From NCBI GenBank assembly GCA_022315425.1, contig JAIUPT010000029.1, forward strand, positions 640,821-704,820: 64,000 bases of DNA. Reading direction: 5' to 3'. Positions 11,128 through 23,880 of this stretch are shown one piece after another. Position numbers and translations under genes: made by a program. The DNA comes from Pseudevernia furfuracea (taxonomy: Eukaryota > Ascomycota > Lecanoromycetes > Lecanorales > Parmeliaceae). The notes under the pieces are model-generated. The model worked only from the letters and a program-made list of their open reading frames with translations, was not told the DNA's origin and searched no databases. How positions within the stretch are numbered: position 1 is the first letter of the stretch; every line of letters begins with the position of its first letter.

Positions 11128-12810
11128 AGATTTTTACTCGTTCTATCACAAAGTCTCACTCTCAAATCAAACGAATTATAAAGACAAAATCAGCCCTCAC
11201 TCTATTATCGAGCACAGTGACGAATATCTCAGTTAATTACAATAACACGCTTCTCGAAGATCGCGACTATCTATTCAAGTCTGAGCTTATTACTTTTCTT
11301 GATAAGAAAGAAGAAGTATTCGCTTATATAATTAATTTCTTTATGATCTTTGTGCAAGTTAGAAATTCTATCGAAGTATCGATCGTGCTTCTTAGAAATA
11401 CTAGACTGAGTACTGTGATCGAATACGCCGTGAACGAATGTTATCAAGTATCTTATAAATCAGCAAGCTTAATAGTCTATGACTGACGTATCTTAGATCG
11501 ATCTGAGATAGCTATATTCTCTATTACAATTAATGTCGCGATTACGATAGATTTCAATCTTGAGAATTTACTCTCGAATGACGTGACTATTTATAACAAT
11601 AACGAAGCTTTTCGTATTCTCAGCTTCGTGATAACGAAATACGAAGATGTCTTTACGAATTTCGAAAACATTATAAATATTTCAGAGAAATAGTGAATGT
11701 CAATTTCGCTGAAATCGAACGTCACAGCTAAGTCTTCGAAAGCCTATTCTTTAGATTATAAGAATCGTGAGATAATAGACGTTACTTTTAACAAGCTGTA
11801 GCAGCAGAGAAAGCTTCGCTTTTTCACTTAATTAACCTCTTTTAACTAATCTTGCTTTGTGATTTGACGAGACACGTCACAGGGCCGTAAGAGAAGAATT
11901 ATTATTGATATTCGAGAACTTAATGTTATAATAGAAGATAACGACTATTTCTTATTCTTGCAGTCAGATATCATTACTTTAATAACAGAATATTCTTTTA
12001 TCTCTACAATAAATAAAGTTGTCTGATTTTATTAATTCAATGTGAAGTATTCTAACAGGTACAAATTCATTATTGTTAGTTATCGTGAATAGAAAGAATC
12101 TAGCGTTGCGCTTATGAAATACAAAGAATCATTATCGTACGTGTAACGTTAGACTAATACTCTGTTACGCTCGCTTCGTGTCTTCGTACGTGTCTTCGTA
12201 AATAATATCATCATCTTTAATAAGACTCTTCAGAAATATATATCTTATCTTCGACGACTATTTCAGCTGCTTCGAGAGAAACGAGTCTCTTTGACATCTA
12301 TGAAATTCTTTTTGAGTTTCCTCTCTATAATGCTATTAGATTAACGTGTCGATTTTCTTGAGATATCAACAGTCGACGAGAAAATCAAGGCAATCACGTC
12401 GCTTCGATTTTCGTCAAGTCTTCGAGATCTGAAAATCTTTCTTGATCTAATAGAATAACTGCGAAATTTTATTTCTCGATACGCATAGCGAGTTTAGTTC
12501 TTATAGAAACGTAAGACTTCTCTTACTCAAACAATGATAGTTAAGTCTGTCTTAGATCAATCTAAAGTAGTCTTTATGATAGTCTTTGCTTCTGTTACAC
12601 CTTTTATAATTAAGAAGTAACTTACTAAATCAGCACGAAAACGATTCTTAATGTAATTATATTACGAGCCTATTCGAGAAGAAGTTTTCGCATTTTAGAA
12701 TCTATAAAATACTTTTCGCGCACTTATCTTTCTAATACATTTCGATCGAAAGCGAAAACTATATATCGATATTAATGTCTTCAAGATATGAGAATTCGTA
12801 GTTATAATAT
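11128..12810 (+). pseudogene. Gypsy-1 pol: RT and start of RNase H, broken
   Basis: Continues Gypsy-1 after the Copia insertion. The pre-RT linker is at about 11200-11690. RT follows at about 11700-12450, with a recognisable DIRELN block and a catalytic box reading FVNNIIIF at about 12195 (usual YVDD or FVDD, both Asp changed to Asn, as RIP would do). The RNase H start YIDINVF is at about 12760. It is cut at 12810 by the next Copia LTR. The frame and order agree with the two other Gypsy copies in the window. Confidence 0.8.
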
Positions 12811-12932
12811 TGTCAAAATTCGGGTCACGTGACATGGTCACGTGATGCGCTAAGGCGCATCCTCATAGTCGCTCTTTACTCTCGTAGCATTCTATAATTA
12901 ACAACTAAGTGTTCTATCACCTATTTTTGACA
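12811..12932 (+). repeat. Copia-1 LTR (left of chimeric element)
   Basis: 122 bp with TGTCAAAATTC at the start and CTATTTTTGACA at the end. Internally it matches subfamily A (GTGTTCTATCACC). The PBS GGTTATGAGCCCGGGC follows at 12933 in its least mutated form. Confidence 0.93.
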
Positions 12933-15900
12933 GGTTATGAGCCCGGGCTTGCTCGGCGACTGTTTCACTTATACCCTATGCCTACCAGAGCCACAGTGAC
13001 CTCTAAGCATCACGAGTTCATCGCAATGAACGCCGCGACAGCTATGAGACTCTATTTTTCAACCTTCTTGAGGTGAGCATTGCCCTCTACAAAATGATCG
13101 TCTTTGAAATTCGAGGGGCTGGGAGTCCTATCGCAAATCGACCCTCGACATATCGAATCTAATCGAACGCCGAACGTCGAACTCGTCATACGACCGTGCG
13201 ATCGAATTCCACTAAGGCCTCTGAAACATTGTCAGCTTCCCTGCGTGAAACACGTTAAACACGCTCAACGAGAACATTCCTCTCGCGATGTACACCGCTT
13301 CAGCGTTGATAAAGCGTTTACGTGAATCGAACCAATTATGATGACCCAAGAGGCTGAACTTCAGCATCAAATCGTCTGATCACACTTTAGAATTGATCAG
13401 TCATCGACAAACCTCTACTCAGAGCGCGTATACGCCTATTGAGGGTCAAAACAACAAGGATTTCTTGTTGAGATAGACCTTTCGACCCCACAAGTCCTCT
13501 GAAGAAGAGGGCTAGGGCTCAGTCATCGAATTCTTTTCATCGCCATTCGACTTTATTCTGCCGCCGAATATGACTTCATCTCACGGCGATAGCCATCGAA
13601 GCGACTATTCTGAATTCGAGTCCCTATCGAAGACTCAATATAAGAAGAACGTTATTCCTCTTCGAAGATCTACACGCCTTTAGTAATTGTCTTCGATACA
13701 GTCTCAGCGGAAATCAGATCAATTCAAATCTTTCTTACCTCTAAGTACCTTTTATCTCAATAACATCGTTCGTATCTATCGAAGATTCAAGCATAAGCAC
13801 TTTTTATTCCTCGTGCAAGAACTCGAAGATTAATAACAAAAGTTGTTAGATATCGATAAGATCCTTGAGAACTCTAACGAAGATTAGAGTATCTATTTCA
13901 CTCTCACTGCTTTCGCGGACGTTAGCAGTGTCGACTTTCAATTCGAAGTTAACGAAGACACTCTTAGTGCCCCAAGTGATACTAAGTTATTTGATCTTCG
14001 TGTCAAAAGTTCTCTGAATCTTACTTCTTCGACTTCGACTTCTTCGACTTCAAGGTCTTCGTCCTTTATCGTCTCAGTCACCTCTCAAGCTAAGTCTTTC
14101 GTTTGAACATCATCGTCGTTATTATTCACATCGTACGTGTCGTTTTCAAAAACCTTCTCAGTAACTCTCAGCATCTATGATCGACGGAGAATCAAGCGCA
14201 TAAGACGTCGTAAGAAATATGTTAGCTCTAACAGCTTTAGTGACTAACCCTCTCGGAGAGAGAAGCGCTTTCCCTCTAAACTTTATTGTTATTTTGAAGT
14301 TCAATCTGAGATATCGTCGATAAAAGCAGAATATTAATAATTGATTGATACTTAACAATCTTGTTCTCTTTAATGCGATTATTAGTCATAGAATTTATAT
14401 CGTTATCTTTTATCGTCTCGGGAATAGCGATCGCGAACTCGTCGAAGTCGAATTCGATAATAAAGACTCTCAGATTATGCTCGATATTCTAATTAAGAAC
14501 TATTAGTCTAAGAGCACGAGTCTCTATAGAGAATTGATGCGTCGAATATTCGATCTCATTCTTGAAGAAGGGGAAGTTCGTTAATATGAAAAGAACTTTC
14601 GTAAGATCACCTTCGACATTATCAGCCTTTATAAATCTCTCGTTATTTCGAAGTCTCTGCGAATTCTAATTTTTCTTATAAGACTTGACGACTCTTACGA
14701 CATGTTCGAGTCAAGTTACATTCAAAATCATGATTTCTTTGAAGACAAGTTCGTCAAGTTTTAAGAGATTGTCGTAATCGTCGTGAACGAAGAAGTTAGA
14801 ATCTTCTTTAAAGAAGAAGAATTGATTATATATGTCGCTCGCAACGATAAGAGCAAAGACAAACAAGTTACTTTTAACAACCTCGACGACTTTAATATCA
14901 ATCGTGAGATCTGCTCTTCGTGTAAGATAGCTAATCGCAAATTTAGATATTTCCCTATTAAATGCTGAATCAAGTTTTTTTATCTCAAGTCTGAGAAATT
15001 CATAACGAAAGAGGAAAAGAAGAAGAAGATAAAGATCTTTGACTTCGAAAATAAACTCTTAAATAACAAGCGTAAGCGTATCAAAGAGACGTCTTTTAAT
15101 GCCTCTGCTTCAGAGAAGAACGATTATCTCAATGTTAATTATGTCTTTCTGAAGGAACTGGACTCTATTATACATTATTCGAATATCAACTCGAACGATT
15201 TCAATATTCTCGATGCGGCTGATGATCAAGTCATTAATCTGATCGTCACGAAAGCTCTCGAACATAGTCTTATAACTGCGAATTTCGTGAATCTCCTTAT
15301 TCGAGTCGTCGTAGATTCAGACTGCTCTCGTTATTCTTTCGCGAATCGTTCGATGTTTATCACCTACGAAAAGATTTATTTTCGATCGATCAAGAGCATC
15401 GAGAGAAGCGAAGTGTAGTCTCAAGACTGTGATATTATTAATCTCGACTGTGTGATTAGAGAAGAGTGTGTGATAGTTATTCTACGAAATATCTTATATA
15501 TGCTCGATATGAGCGTCAATCTTCTCTCGATCGATAAACTTCTAAACTTCGATATCGCTGTCTTCTTTCATAAGATAGAGTGCATTCTCATCAAGAACGA
15601 TCTAAAGCTTATCGATACTCGTAATCGTGATCTCTTCTTTTTGAATCTCTAATAGAGTCGAAATAGTGCTCTAATCGTCTACAATGTGCTCTCGAATCTC
15701 ATTTATTAACTCTAATATGCTCGCATGAGCTATTTGAATTAGAACAATCTAAACAAGCTCTCAAATATAATCGTTGAGGTGAACTTCATCAAGAACATTG
15801 CGAAGGAGTATATCTGTGAATGTTATGTTATAGAACGTCAGAAGGCTGTTTTTTATGATAGTCTCACAGAGTCAGAAACGCAGTCTGACGAATTTGTTTA

Positions 15901-18748
15901 TAGTGATCTCGTAGAGTCTCTATCCTCTACTGAATTTAATAACTATAGATACTTTATAATATTTAAGAATGATTTCATCTCTTACTCTAAAGTATACTAT
16001 ATTCGTTATAAGAGTGAAATCTTTGTTATGTTCTTACGTTTTAAAGTCTTTCTAGAGTCACGAGACTATAAGATTTATCGTATTCGCCTCGATAATGAGA
16101 AAGAGTATATGTTTAAGACCTTCTTGAATTATCTTCTTTAGTGCGGAATTAGATAGAAGCTCACTGTATCTGGGAACTTCGAAATGAACGAGGCGATCGA
16201 ACGTTTTAAATAGATCTTGTTATATAAGATATATCTTATACTGCTAAGTTCTTAGCTCAACAAGTCTTTCTAATCTGAAATCGTGATTATCATCAATTAT
16301 TTGATGTTGCGATCCCTCAACGTTCGAATCATTATAACGTCATTTAAGACTTTTCATTATCGAAAGCTCATTTTATTTCATCTGCGAACGATTGATTTCA
16401 TCGTCTATGCATTAAAGCGTATTTAAAAGAAACTCGTGAATAAAAGCGAAAAGTGTGTTCTTCTAGATTATGAAGGGAAGTTCATTTTTCGCCTATATAA
16501 CCTCATCAAGAAGAAGGTTATTCGAATTAATAATGTTCACTTCGTTGAGAAGCGTTTCTTAATTGTGAACCTCGAAGAAAAGACGAACGTTTATAAGCTC
16601 TCGATCAAGCGACAACGTCTTCATATATCAGCATTCGCTATAGGGGAGATACTTGATGAATAGCGTATTATTAAAATTTCGAAAGACATTGTCTTATCAT
16701 AAAGCTCTCAACGACTATATCTACATCTGCAATAAACAGATCAAGATCAAATTTTTCATAATCAGCTGAAAAGCAGACGCCTACATCAAAGCCCTCGTCT
16801 CTCGCACGAGTCGTATCATCGATCGCGTTCGCGCGGGTCTCTCGGTTAATTGCTGCATTATTAACTGTCGAAAGAATAACTCGTTCTCTCACTGTCGTCG
16901 AAATGATTCGCGAAGATCCCGAGTTAAGTGCGATTCAAAGAGTACTTCTTGATCATCTCGACACTACGATTTCGAATCTGTGAGATCTATCATTTAACTC
17001 TCTCTCGAGAATATTCGCGGCCTTTGCGTTACTAACGAATCATGTTAATAAATCGAATATTTTCGAGCCGACGACCTATCAACAGGTCATTTTCAATCAA
17101 CTCTCTCGCATGCACTGGGAGCTCGTCATACAAGACGAATATAAATCTCTCATAAACAATAATACTTGATATCTGATTCAGACGTCTTCAGATACTTATA
17201 TTCTGAGAGGTCGCTGAGTTTATATCGTAAAGCGAGGCCTCGCTGAGAAAGTTATTCGCTATAAGACTCGCTGAGTGATTCGAGGTTTCGAACAACAAAA
17301 GAATCGTGACTATTATAACACGTTCGTCTTAGTGATCAAGCTTATAAGTTATCGACCTTAACAAAATCGACATTCAGCGCATCAAAAAGGCTCTCAATGA
17401 CAAGTTTTACATGTTCGACTTGGGATCTTGCGTCTATTATTTAGACATGATCGTCAAAAGGAACCGTGTCGTCGACATCCTTCGCCTGGGACAAGCAGTC
17501 TATGTTATTCGTTTCTTGAAGCATTTCAATTATTAGAGTCTCAATTCAGTCTCTACGCCCCTGGAAACCAGTCGCAAGCTACAATCTGCGAAAGAGGGCT
17601 ATATTGTCTCGAGAAAGCTGTGCGAGAACTATCAATCTGTCGTGGGATCCCTTATGTATATCATGTTAAAAACTCGTTCTAATATCGCCTATGCTATTTC
17701 TCTTGTTAGTCGCTATTCAATCAACTCGACTCAGGCACACTGAAATGCAGTGATTCGAATCTTTCGATACCTTAAAGGCACGATATATTACGAACTAGTG
17801 TACAAAGGATCTCTTCAAGCCCTCATCGAATATATCGATTCCGATTGAGCTGACGACTCGACTCGAAGATCTATCTTCGACTACCTATTCAACGTCGATA
17901 GCGACGTTATCAGCTAATCATCAAAGCGTCAAGTTATCGTCGCGTTATTCATTTGCGAAGCCGAGTATATCGATCAAACGTTGATTATCAAAGAAGTTAT
18001 TTGATTAAAAACTCTTCTCAATCAACTTCTGCGACCTCGGGACTCTAATTCGAAGATCATTATAATCTTCGACGACAATTAGAGCGCAATTGCCCTCGTT
18101 AAGAACGCTTAGTTTTATACTCGTATCAAGCATATTAACATCGCTTATCATTTCGTGCGTGAAAAAGTCAATAACGACATCGTGAACATGCAATTCGTAC
18201 TCACGAATAAATAAATAATCGACGATCTTATCAAAGCCCTCTGTCTCGACAAATTCGTTATCTTTCGCGATGTTCTTAAGATGAAATCAGTCTCAGAACA
18301 TCCCCTCAGCGTCAAAGACTAACCCTCAGCGCTCTTACTTCTAATCTGGAGTCGTCAGTTTCAGGGGAGTGACGCTATTCATCTTGCCTGTGAACGTCAG
18401 ATCTTTAGTTTTCTTTCACTGCTTCTTGTTTCACTCCCTCATATATTCACCGACCTCGTTTTGGTAGAAATTGGGTGTGCATCAGGTCTATTTCAAAGAA
18501 AACTTTCAAAAAACCGCCTTTTTCCGGAAAATGGAAGTTTTGTATGAAGGACCAGGACGAATCTTTACATGTCTTCGAATTTGACATAGTCGTTTTCAGA
18601 ACTTGGTTCGAATTTGACATAGTCGTTTTCAGAACTTGGTTTCTTCACTTTTGTGAACCGGACTTCGCGCTAACCCGATTGGGGTTTTTTGCGTCGCGAA
18701 GTGCGAAAATCGTGTTTTCGCATTTTTGAGTATGCGAGCGAAGGGGAG
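12933..18748 (+). pseudogene. Copia-1 gag-pol relic with RT deletion
   Basis: Leader, then gag (MRRIFDLI at about 14537; CSSCK...IKC at about 14910-14966), protease (VVVDSDCSRYSF at about 15306, Gly of DSG replaced), integrase (about 15780-16660; RLDNEKEY near 16087), RT and RNase H (about 17520-18350). Near 17349 the sequence jumps from AAGCTTATAAGT to TATCGACCTTAAC, removing roughly 310 bases of RT that other copies keep, with TTAT microhomology. The 3' tail is the short subfamily-B form, with a direct duplication of about 33 bases around 18575-18640. Confidence 0.8.
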
Positions 18749-18870
18749 TGTCAAAATTCGGGTCACGTGACATGGTCACGTGATGCGCTAAGGCGCATCC
18801 TCATAGTCGCTCTTTACTCTCGTAGCATTCTATAGAAAACAACTAAGTGCCCTACCACCTATTTTTCACA
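18749..18870 (+). repeat. Copia-1 subfamily-B LTR (right of chimeric element)
   Basis: 122 bp ending GTGCCCTACCACC...TTTTTCACA, like the minus-strand LTRs at 52381-52502 and 60838-60959. It is preceded by the purine tract GCGAGCGAAGGGGAG and followed by TAAAC. Confidence 0.93.
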
Positions 18871-19356
18871 TAAACATAGTTATAAAGCATATCGAGTTCA
18901 GCGTGATCTAATAAAATTGAGTGCTTATTGATACTAAAGAGACGCGATAAGACATCTAAAATAACGTTTCGCTTGTCAGACTTGTGTCTAACATTAAGTT
19001 CAAAACGCTAAAGATATTGAGACGCTCTCATAAGTCGCAGATTGAGACGAATAATAAAAGTTGTAAATAGAGATAATTGCTTAGCGATGTCTACAGTCGT
19101 CGAATAATTCGTGTAAACCACAACCTTCGCCTTGAAGAATTCAATCAGATATCGTATTTTTCTAATAGCTCATATTAGTTCAGCGATCTTCAGCTCTGTT
19201 GACCAGTAATTTCGTTTAACACTAATAAGAAGTCTACTCAGAAACATAATAAAACGAATTTTAATAAGTTGCTGAGAGATAGTGTAGTTCTTAACAGTTA
19301 TCGAATTTTGTGAAGAGTGAGATTCGAAGCTCTAAGAGGTCTTAATAGTCTCTTCT
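18871..19356 (-). pseudogene. Gypsy-2 RNase H segment
   Basis: The minus-strand reading contains FLSRLLISVKRNYWSTEL, then an IRKIRYLIE block and HKSDKRNVILDVLSRL (usual HKPGKxNxxxDALSR), the standard end of Gypsy RNase H. The start of the domain lies on the far side of MITE-1, and the two halves align without gap or duplication to the uninterrupted Gypsy-4 copy near 31930-31996. Confidence 0.75.
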
Positions 19357-20609
19357 CCTGTCCGGGCCCTCCGCGAAGTTCTAATACCATCATATAACTA
19401 GTATATGATGATCTCATAACGATATATAGTTATATAACCGGGATATAATAGTTCTATTCTCGTCGTTGATTAGTTATATTCTCGTTATATATAACAAAAT
19501 TCTTATAAATAGTTGCGTAACGATTATATAACGGTTATATTACGGTTATATTAATTTAAAGTCTTCTTCGTTATTTAGGAAGGTGCTATACTTGAAAAAA
19601 AATTCTAAGTCTCGCAATTATTCACAGCAGTCACAGCAGTCATGCAGCCATTACAATCATTGCAGCCATTGCAGCCATTGCAGTCATGCCGCCATGCAGT
19701 CATGCCGCCATGCCGCCATGCCGCCATTGCAGTCATGCAGCCATGGAGCCATGGAGACATCTCAGTCACTGCAGCCATGCCGCCATGTAGCCATTGCAGC
19801 CATTGCAGTCATGCCGCCATGCAGCCATTGCAGCCACTGCAGTCATGCAGCCATGAAGCCATGGAGACATCTCAGTCACTGCAGCCATGGAGCCATGTAG
19901 CCATTGCAGCCATTGCAGTCATTGCAGTCATTGCAACCATTGCAGCCACTGCAGTCACTGCAGCCATGTCGCGATGCAGCCATTGCAGTCATTGCAGCCA
20001 TTGCAGCCACTGCAGTCACTGCAGCCATGTCGCGATGCAGCCATTGCAGCCACTGCAGCCATGCAGCCATGCAGTCATGCAGCCATGGAGACATCTCAGT
20101 CACTGTAGCCATGCCGCCATGTAGCCATTGCAGCCATGCAGCCATGTATTCTTGAAAATTAAGAAATCGATTAGAAATTGGCTAGAAATTGGCTAGAAAT
20201 TGGCTAGAAATCGACTGAATTTAAAATCAATTTACACTCGTTGTACACTCGACTCAAAACCGGACTCACAACTTTACGATAACTTCACGACAACTTCACT
20301 AAACCTAATTTGGTTGTAGGGAAGGTCTTTCGGGCTATATAATCGTTGCCGTTTAGTTGTTCAACCAGCTCAGGCCGGTTGCAGAGTGGTTCAGAACCAA
20401 TTAAAGACTCGTCTAGTTGTGGAACCAGCTCAAGCTGGTTGCAGCATGATTCAGAACAATTGAAGACTAATTGAAGACGATTACGCAATCGTCTCACAAC
20501 CCTCTTATAACCGTCTATAAAGGTGCTCTGAGCGGCCTAACGCTTGAAGTAGTAAGGTGATATAATCGACTATATCTGGTCTTAAAACCTACGTGATGGA
20601 CAGGACAGT
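19357..20609. mobile_element. MITE-1: minisatellite-bearing non-autonomous element of the element S family
   Basis: Left end CCTGTCCGGGCCCTCC (ACTGTCC... in its sisters), right end GGACAGGACAGT. It has AT-rich arms on the left (repeated TTATATAAC/ATATAAC motifs), a GCAGCCATT-type minisatellite in the middle and a GC-richer right arm with CAACCAGCTCA...GCTGGTTGCA hairpin elements. It is nearly identical to MITE-2 outside the array. Inserted in Gypsy-2 RNase H with no target-site duplication. It has no coding capacity; long open frames inside are a by-product of the 9 bp repeat. Confidence 0.8.
19623..20147. repeat. GCAGCCATT-type minisatellite in MITE-1
   Basis: Basic units are GCAGCCATT, GCAGTCATT, GCAGTCACT and GCAGCCATG, mostly 9 bases, mixed with a longer block containing CATGGAGACATCTCAGTCAC. 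Very rich in CpA and GpC, unlike the AT-rich DNA around it. Confidence 0.95.
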
Positions 20610-22761
20610 CAGTCATGATAGATGATTACTTCGAAGTCGAAATCCTTAAAAGCATTAATGTCGATGTACAAGATTCAACAAGGGTTGAAATGAATCAGAT
20701 AAGAAGATCTATTAAGGGCTTCTTGAAGCGTCTTAAACGAGAGTAATTCAGCTATCGTAGGGTTTAAAAGTCTAATGATTACTGAAAAGAACTTTCGTTC
20801 ACGATCTCCCTTTGAGGAAGACTTCAACAGCTCGATCTTTCGATTCTGAAGGGATCTAACGATTTGAGCGTATCACGCGATGTAATTGCGAAGATACTCA
20901 GTTATATCAAGATAGGTTTCGAGGGCTAACAGAGTAATCGAAAATCTGAGTTTATTAATAACAGTTAGGCGTTTCGTAGAAGTCGACAATTTAAAGAAAT
21001 TCACTCGTTAATCAAGTAATTGAACGTTAGAGTATTTTAGAAATGATTTGAATGATTTTAAGATCACTTTAACTCGCTTAAAAAGGGCGAATACTTGACG
21101 TAAATAAGAGACGTGCTTCAATAAGGTTCTTGAGAAGATTATAATGTCATCGACGTAGTCTTTAATAAACTTCTTAAAGAATCGAAGTAAACGATCTGTC
21201 TGACGTTAAATATAGACTAATGAATTACAATAACTCATAAGAGACACATTAAAGATCTTTTAATCTCGATGTGTGACGACTGTCTATTTATATCGATCTA
21301 AAGAATATACACGTTATTAATAAAAGAATAAGACTTCGTCAACATATGTTACGTAGACATATTCAGAGATTAGAGCAATGATTTCAGACTGAGACGAAAG
21401 AGGGTAAGTATCTCGAATAAATACTTGATTAAGTCTTTTAATGTCCACTACTAAGCGATCATGCTCAGTGTCATCTAATAAAGTCTTATAAATCACAAAG
21501 ATCGAATAGTAGAATAACGTGAGTTGCTTAATGTATTTTAGTCTCTCTTGTGTCTGCAATTTGTCGAAGACCTTATCGATTATCGCACGATTCTTGATAT
21601 TCAGAGAGTAAATCTTAGACTTTTCTGTGATCTTTGATTCTCAGTCAACGCGTAATAATATGCGTATTTAATCTTCTTGTAAGAGTTCAATAGCTCCTCT
21701 CTTATCAATTCAAATCTCTACAAATTCCTTCACGATAGCAGTTAGTTGAGTCGCTATCTGAGTTGTTTTATAGACTGTCACTTTATTAGATAACACGATC
21801 TTCAAGAACTATCTATCGAAGACTTCGTTAGATCGATCTAAGATCAGCATAACGAAGGCTTTTGCAGTTCAAGCTTTCTGATGACTCTGTCTTGATAGCT
21901 TGACTATTATTTCTTATTCGACATTCTGCAGATGATAACATTCATCGACCTCTAAATTCATCACGAACTCTACTTGAAGTCTCTTAAGAAGATGAATCGA
22001 TTTATCGAAGTTATTGCGTGTCAGCACTGCATGAAACGATGAGTTCACAACGACAGCAAATAGAGCAATAGAGCATTTATCGACAGACTTAAAGACGTAA
22101 TTATCGAAAGACAGCTTTATGAGTGCAATTGATATCGTTATTTGCGAGTAAGCTGAAATCGCAATAGACTTATCGAGCATCACGCTTTGTTGAATAAAGA
22201 CTCTTATTGACGATTTCACATTGAGTTCAAAGACTGTGAAGCAGCTCTCAATGTGTTCGATACGAGTTGAGATAATCAGATTAATGTTCTTAGAGTCTAG
22301 AATATTTATTTCGATAAGCATCTTTGCTCTCAAATTATTTACAACAAAAGCTTGACATCTAAGTAAGACTTTCATAGGTCTATCGTCAACGTCATAATGT
22401 TCTGAAATGTAGAGATCGAGGTTGACGAACTCAGTCGTGATGTGCTTGTTCGAGTCTATTTCGCGAACGACAAGGGGGATATTCTTGAGCAAGATTCGAT
22501 GCTTTGAGAGTTGAATTCGAAGAAAAGTACGATCTATTAGAGTTATTGAGTATTTAGTATCTCAATATACTAGCTTCGCAATGGAACGTGGGCTGAGTTT
22601 AATTATCGCACGAAGATAGTAGTAAAGCCTCAACAGATGTCGAGAGATCTCGACGACTGTGAAAGGTTTTCGAACAGTCGACTCGATAATTTCAATTATA
22701 TAATAGATCTGATTCAGTGAAGGCTTTATCGAAGACTTTGCCGAAGAGTTCAAAAGCAATT
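20610..22761 (-). pseudogene. Gypsy-2 protease and reverse transcriptase
   Basis: The minus strand reads from a protease block (22492 down to 21914, an open stretch of 192 codons with LRAKMLIEINIL) to RT (about 21700-20800). RT contains VVDIKRLN near 21450 and an intact YVDD box at 21146-21157 within FIKDYVDDIIIFS. The RT thumb and connection follow to 20610, where MITE-1 interrupts the RNase H start. Stops remain (TGA, TAG), so it is not functional. Known role of the family: polyprotein maturation and cDNA synthesis. Confidence 0.8.
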
Positions 22762-23880
22762 ACTGTCCGGGCCCTCCGCGAAGTTCTAATACCATCATAT
22801 AACTAAAGTAGTATATGATAATCTCATAACGATATATAGTTATATAACCGGGATATAATAGTTATATTCTCGTCGTTGATTAGTTATATTCTCGTTATAT
22901 ATAACAGAATTCTTATAAATAGTTGCGTAACGATTATATAACGGTTATATTACGGTTATATTAATTTAAAGTCTTCTTCGTTACTTATTTAGGAAGGTGC
23001 TATACTTGAAAAAAAATTCTAAGTCTCGCAATTATTCACAGCAGTCACAGCAGTCATGCAGCCATTACAATCATTGCAGCCATTGCAGCCACTGCAGCCA
23101 TGCAGCCATGCAGTCATGCAGCCATGGAGACATCTCAGTCACTGCAGCCATGGAGCCATGTAGCCATTGCAGCCATTGCAGTCATTGCAGCCATTGCAGC
23201 CACTGCAGTCACTGCAGCCATGTCGCGATGCAGCCATTGCAGCCATTGCAGCCATTGCAGCCATTGCAGCCATTGCAGCCATTGCAGCCACTGCAGTCAC
23301 TGCAGCCATGTCGCGATGCAGCCATTGCAGTCATTGCAGCCATTGCAGCCATGCAGTCATGCAGCCATGGAGACATCTCAGTCACTGTAGCCATGCCGCC
23401 ATGTAGCCATTGCAGCCATGCAGCCATGTATTCTTGAAAATTAAGAAATCGATTAGAAATTGGCTAGAAATTGGCTAGAAATCGACTGAATTTAAAACCA
23501 ATTTACACTCGTTGTACACTCGACTCAAAACCGAACTCACAACTTCACGATAACTTCACGACAACTTCACTAAACCTAATTTGGTTGTAGGGAAGGTCTT
23601 TCGGGCTATATAATCGTTGCCGTTTAGTTGTTCAACCAGCTCAGGCCGGTTACAGAGTAGTTCAGAATCAATTGAAGACTCGTCTAGTTGTGAAACCAGC
23701 TCAAGCTGGTTGCAGCATGGTCCAGAACAATTGAAGACTAATTGAAGACGATTACGCAATCGTCTCACAACCCTCTTATAATCGTCTATAAAGGTGCTCT
23801 GAGCGGCCTAACGCTTGAAGTAGTAAGGTGATATAATCGACTATATCTGATCTTAAAACCTACGTGATGGACAGGACAGT
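22762..23880. mobile_element. MITE-2: minisatellite-bearing non-autonomous element
   Basis: Starts ACTGTCCGGGCCCTCCGCGA, ends GGACAGGACAGT. Arms match MITE-1 closely, but the minisatellite is shorter (23037-23428). Inserted between gag and protease of Gypsy-2. Flanks are ...AAAGCAATT and AACAATCGT; I cannot show a duplication. Confidence 0.82.
23037..23428. repeat. GCAGCCATT-type minisatellite in MITE-2
   Basis: Same units as in MITE-1, including a run of six almost perfect GCAGCCATT copies near 23230-23285. The length difference from MITE-1 (about 390 versus 525 bases) shows copy-number variation between otherwise near-identical elements. Confidence 0.95.

Larger units (their letters stand above)
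12811..18870 (+). mobile_element. Chimeric Copia-1 element with unlike LTRs
   Basis: Bounded by LTRs at 12811-12932 and 18749-18870. The left flank is AATAT and the right flank TAAAC, so there is no target duplication. The LTRs are of different subfamilies: the left ends CTATTTTTGACA, the right ends CTATTTTTCACA with a GAAAAC variant inside. The left neighbour is plus-strand Gypsy and the right neighbour is minus-strand Gypsy. This fits a recombination product between two Copia insertions at different sites. Confidence 0.75.

Noticed and set aside
18475..18729. Open frame in the Copia-1 3' tail (also 52704-52916)
   Set aside because: Lies in the non-coding tail next to the polypurine tract, is not kept open in other copies, and partly reflects a 33-base duplication.
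19583..20155. Long open frames of the Ser-His-Cys and Ala-Ile-Ala type on both strands in the minisatellites (also 22997-23437 and 49349-50141)
   Set aside because: The units are mostly 9 bases and stop-free, so several frames stay open by chance. No start context or conserved protein; annotated as repeats, not genes.
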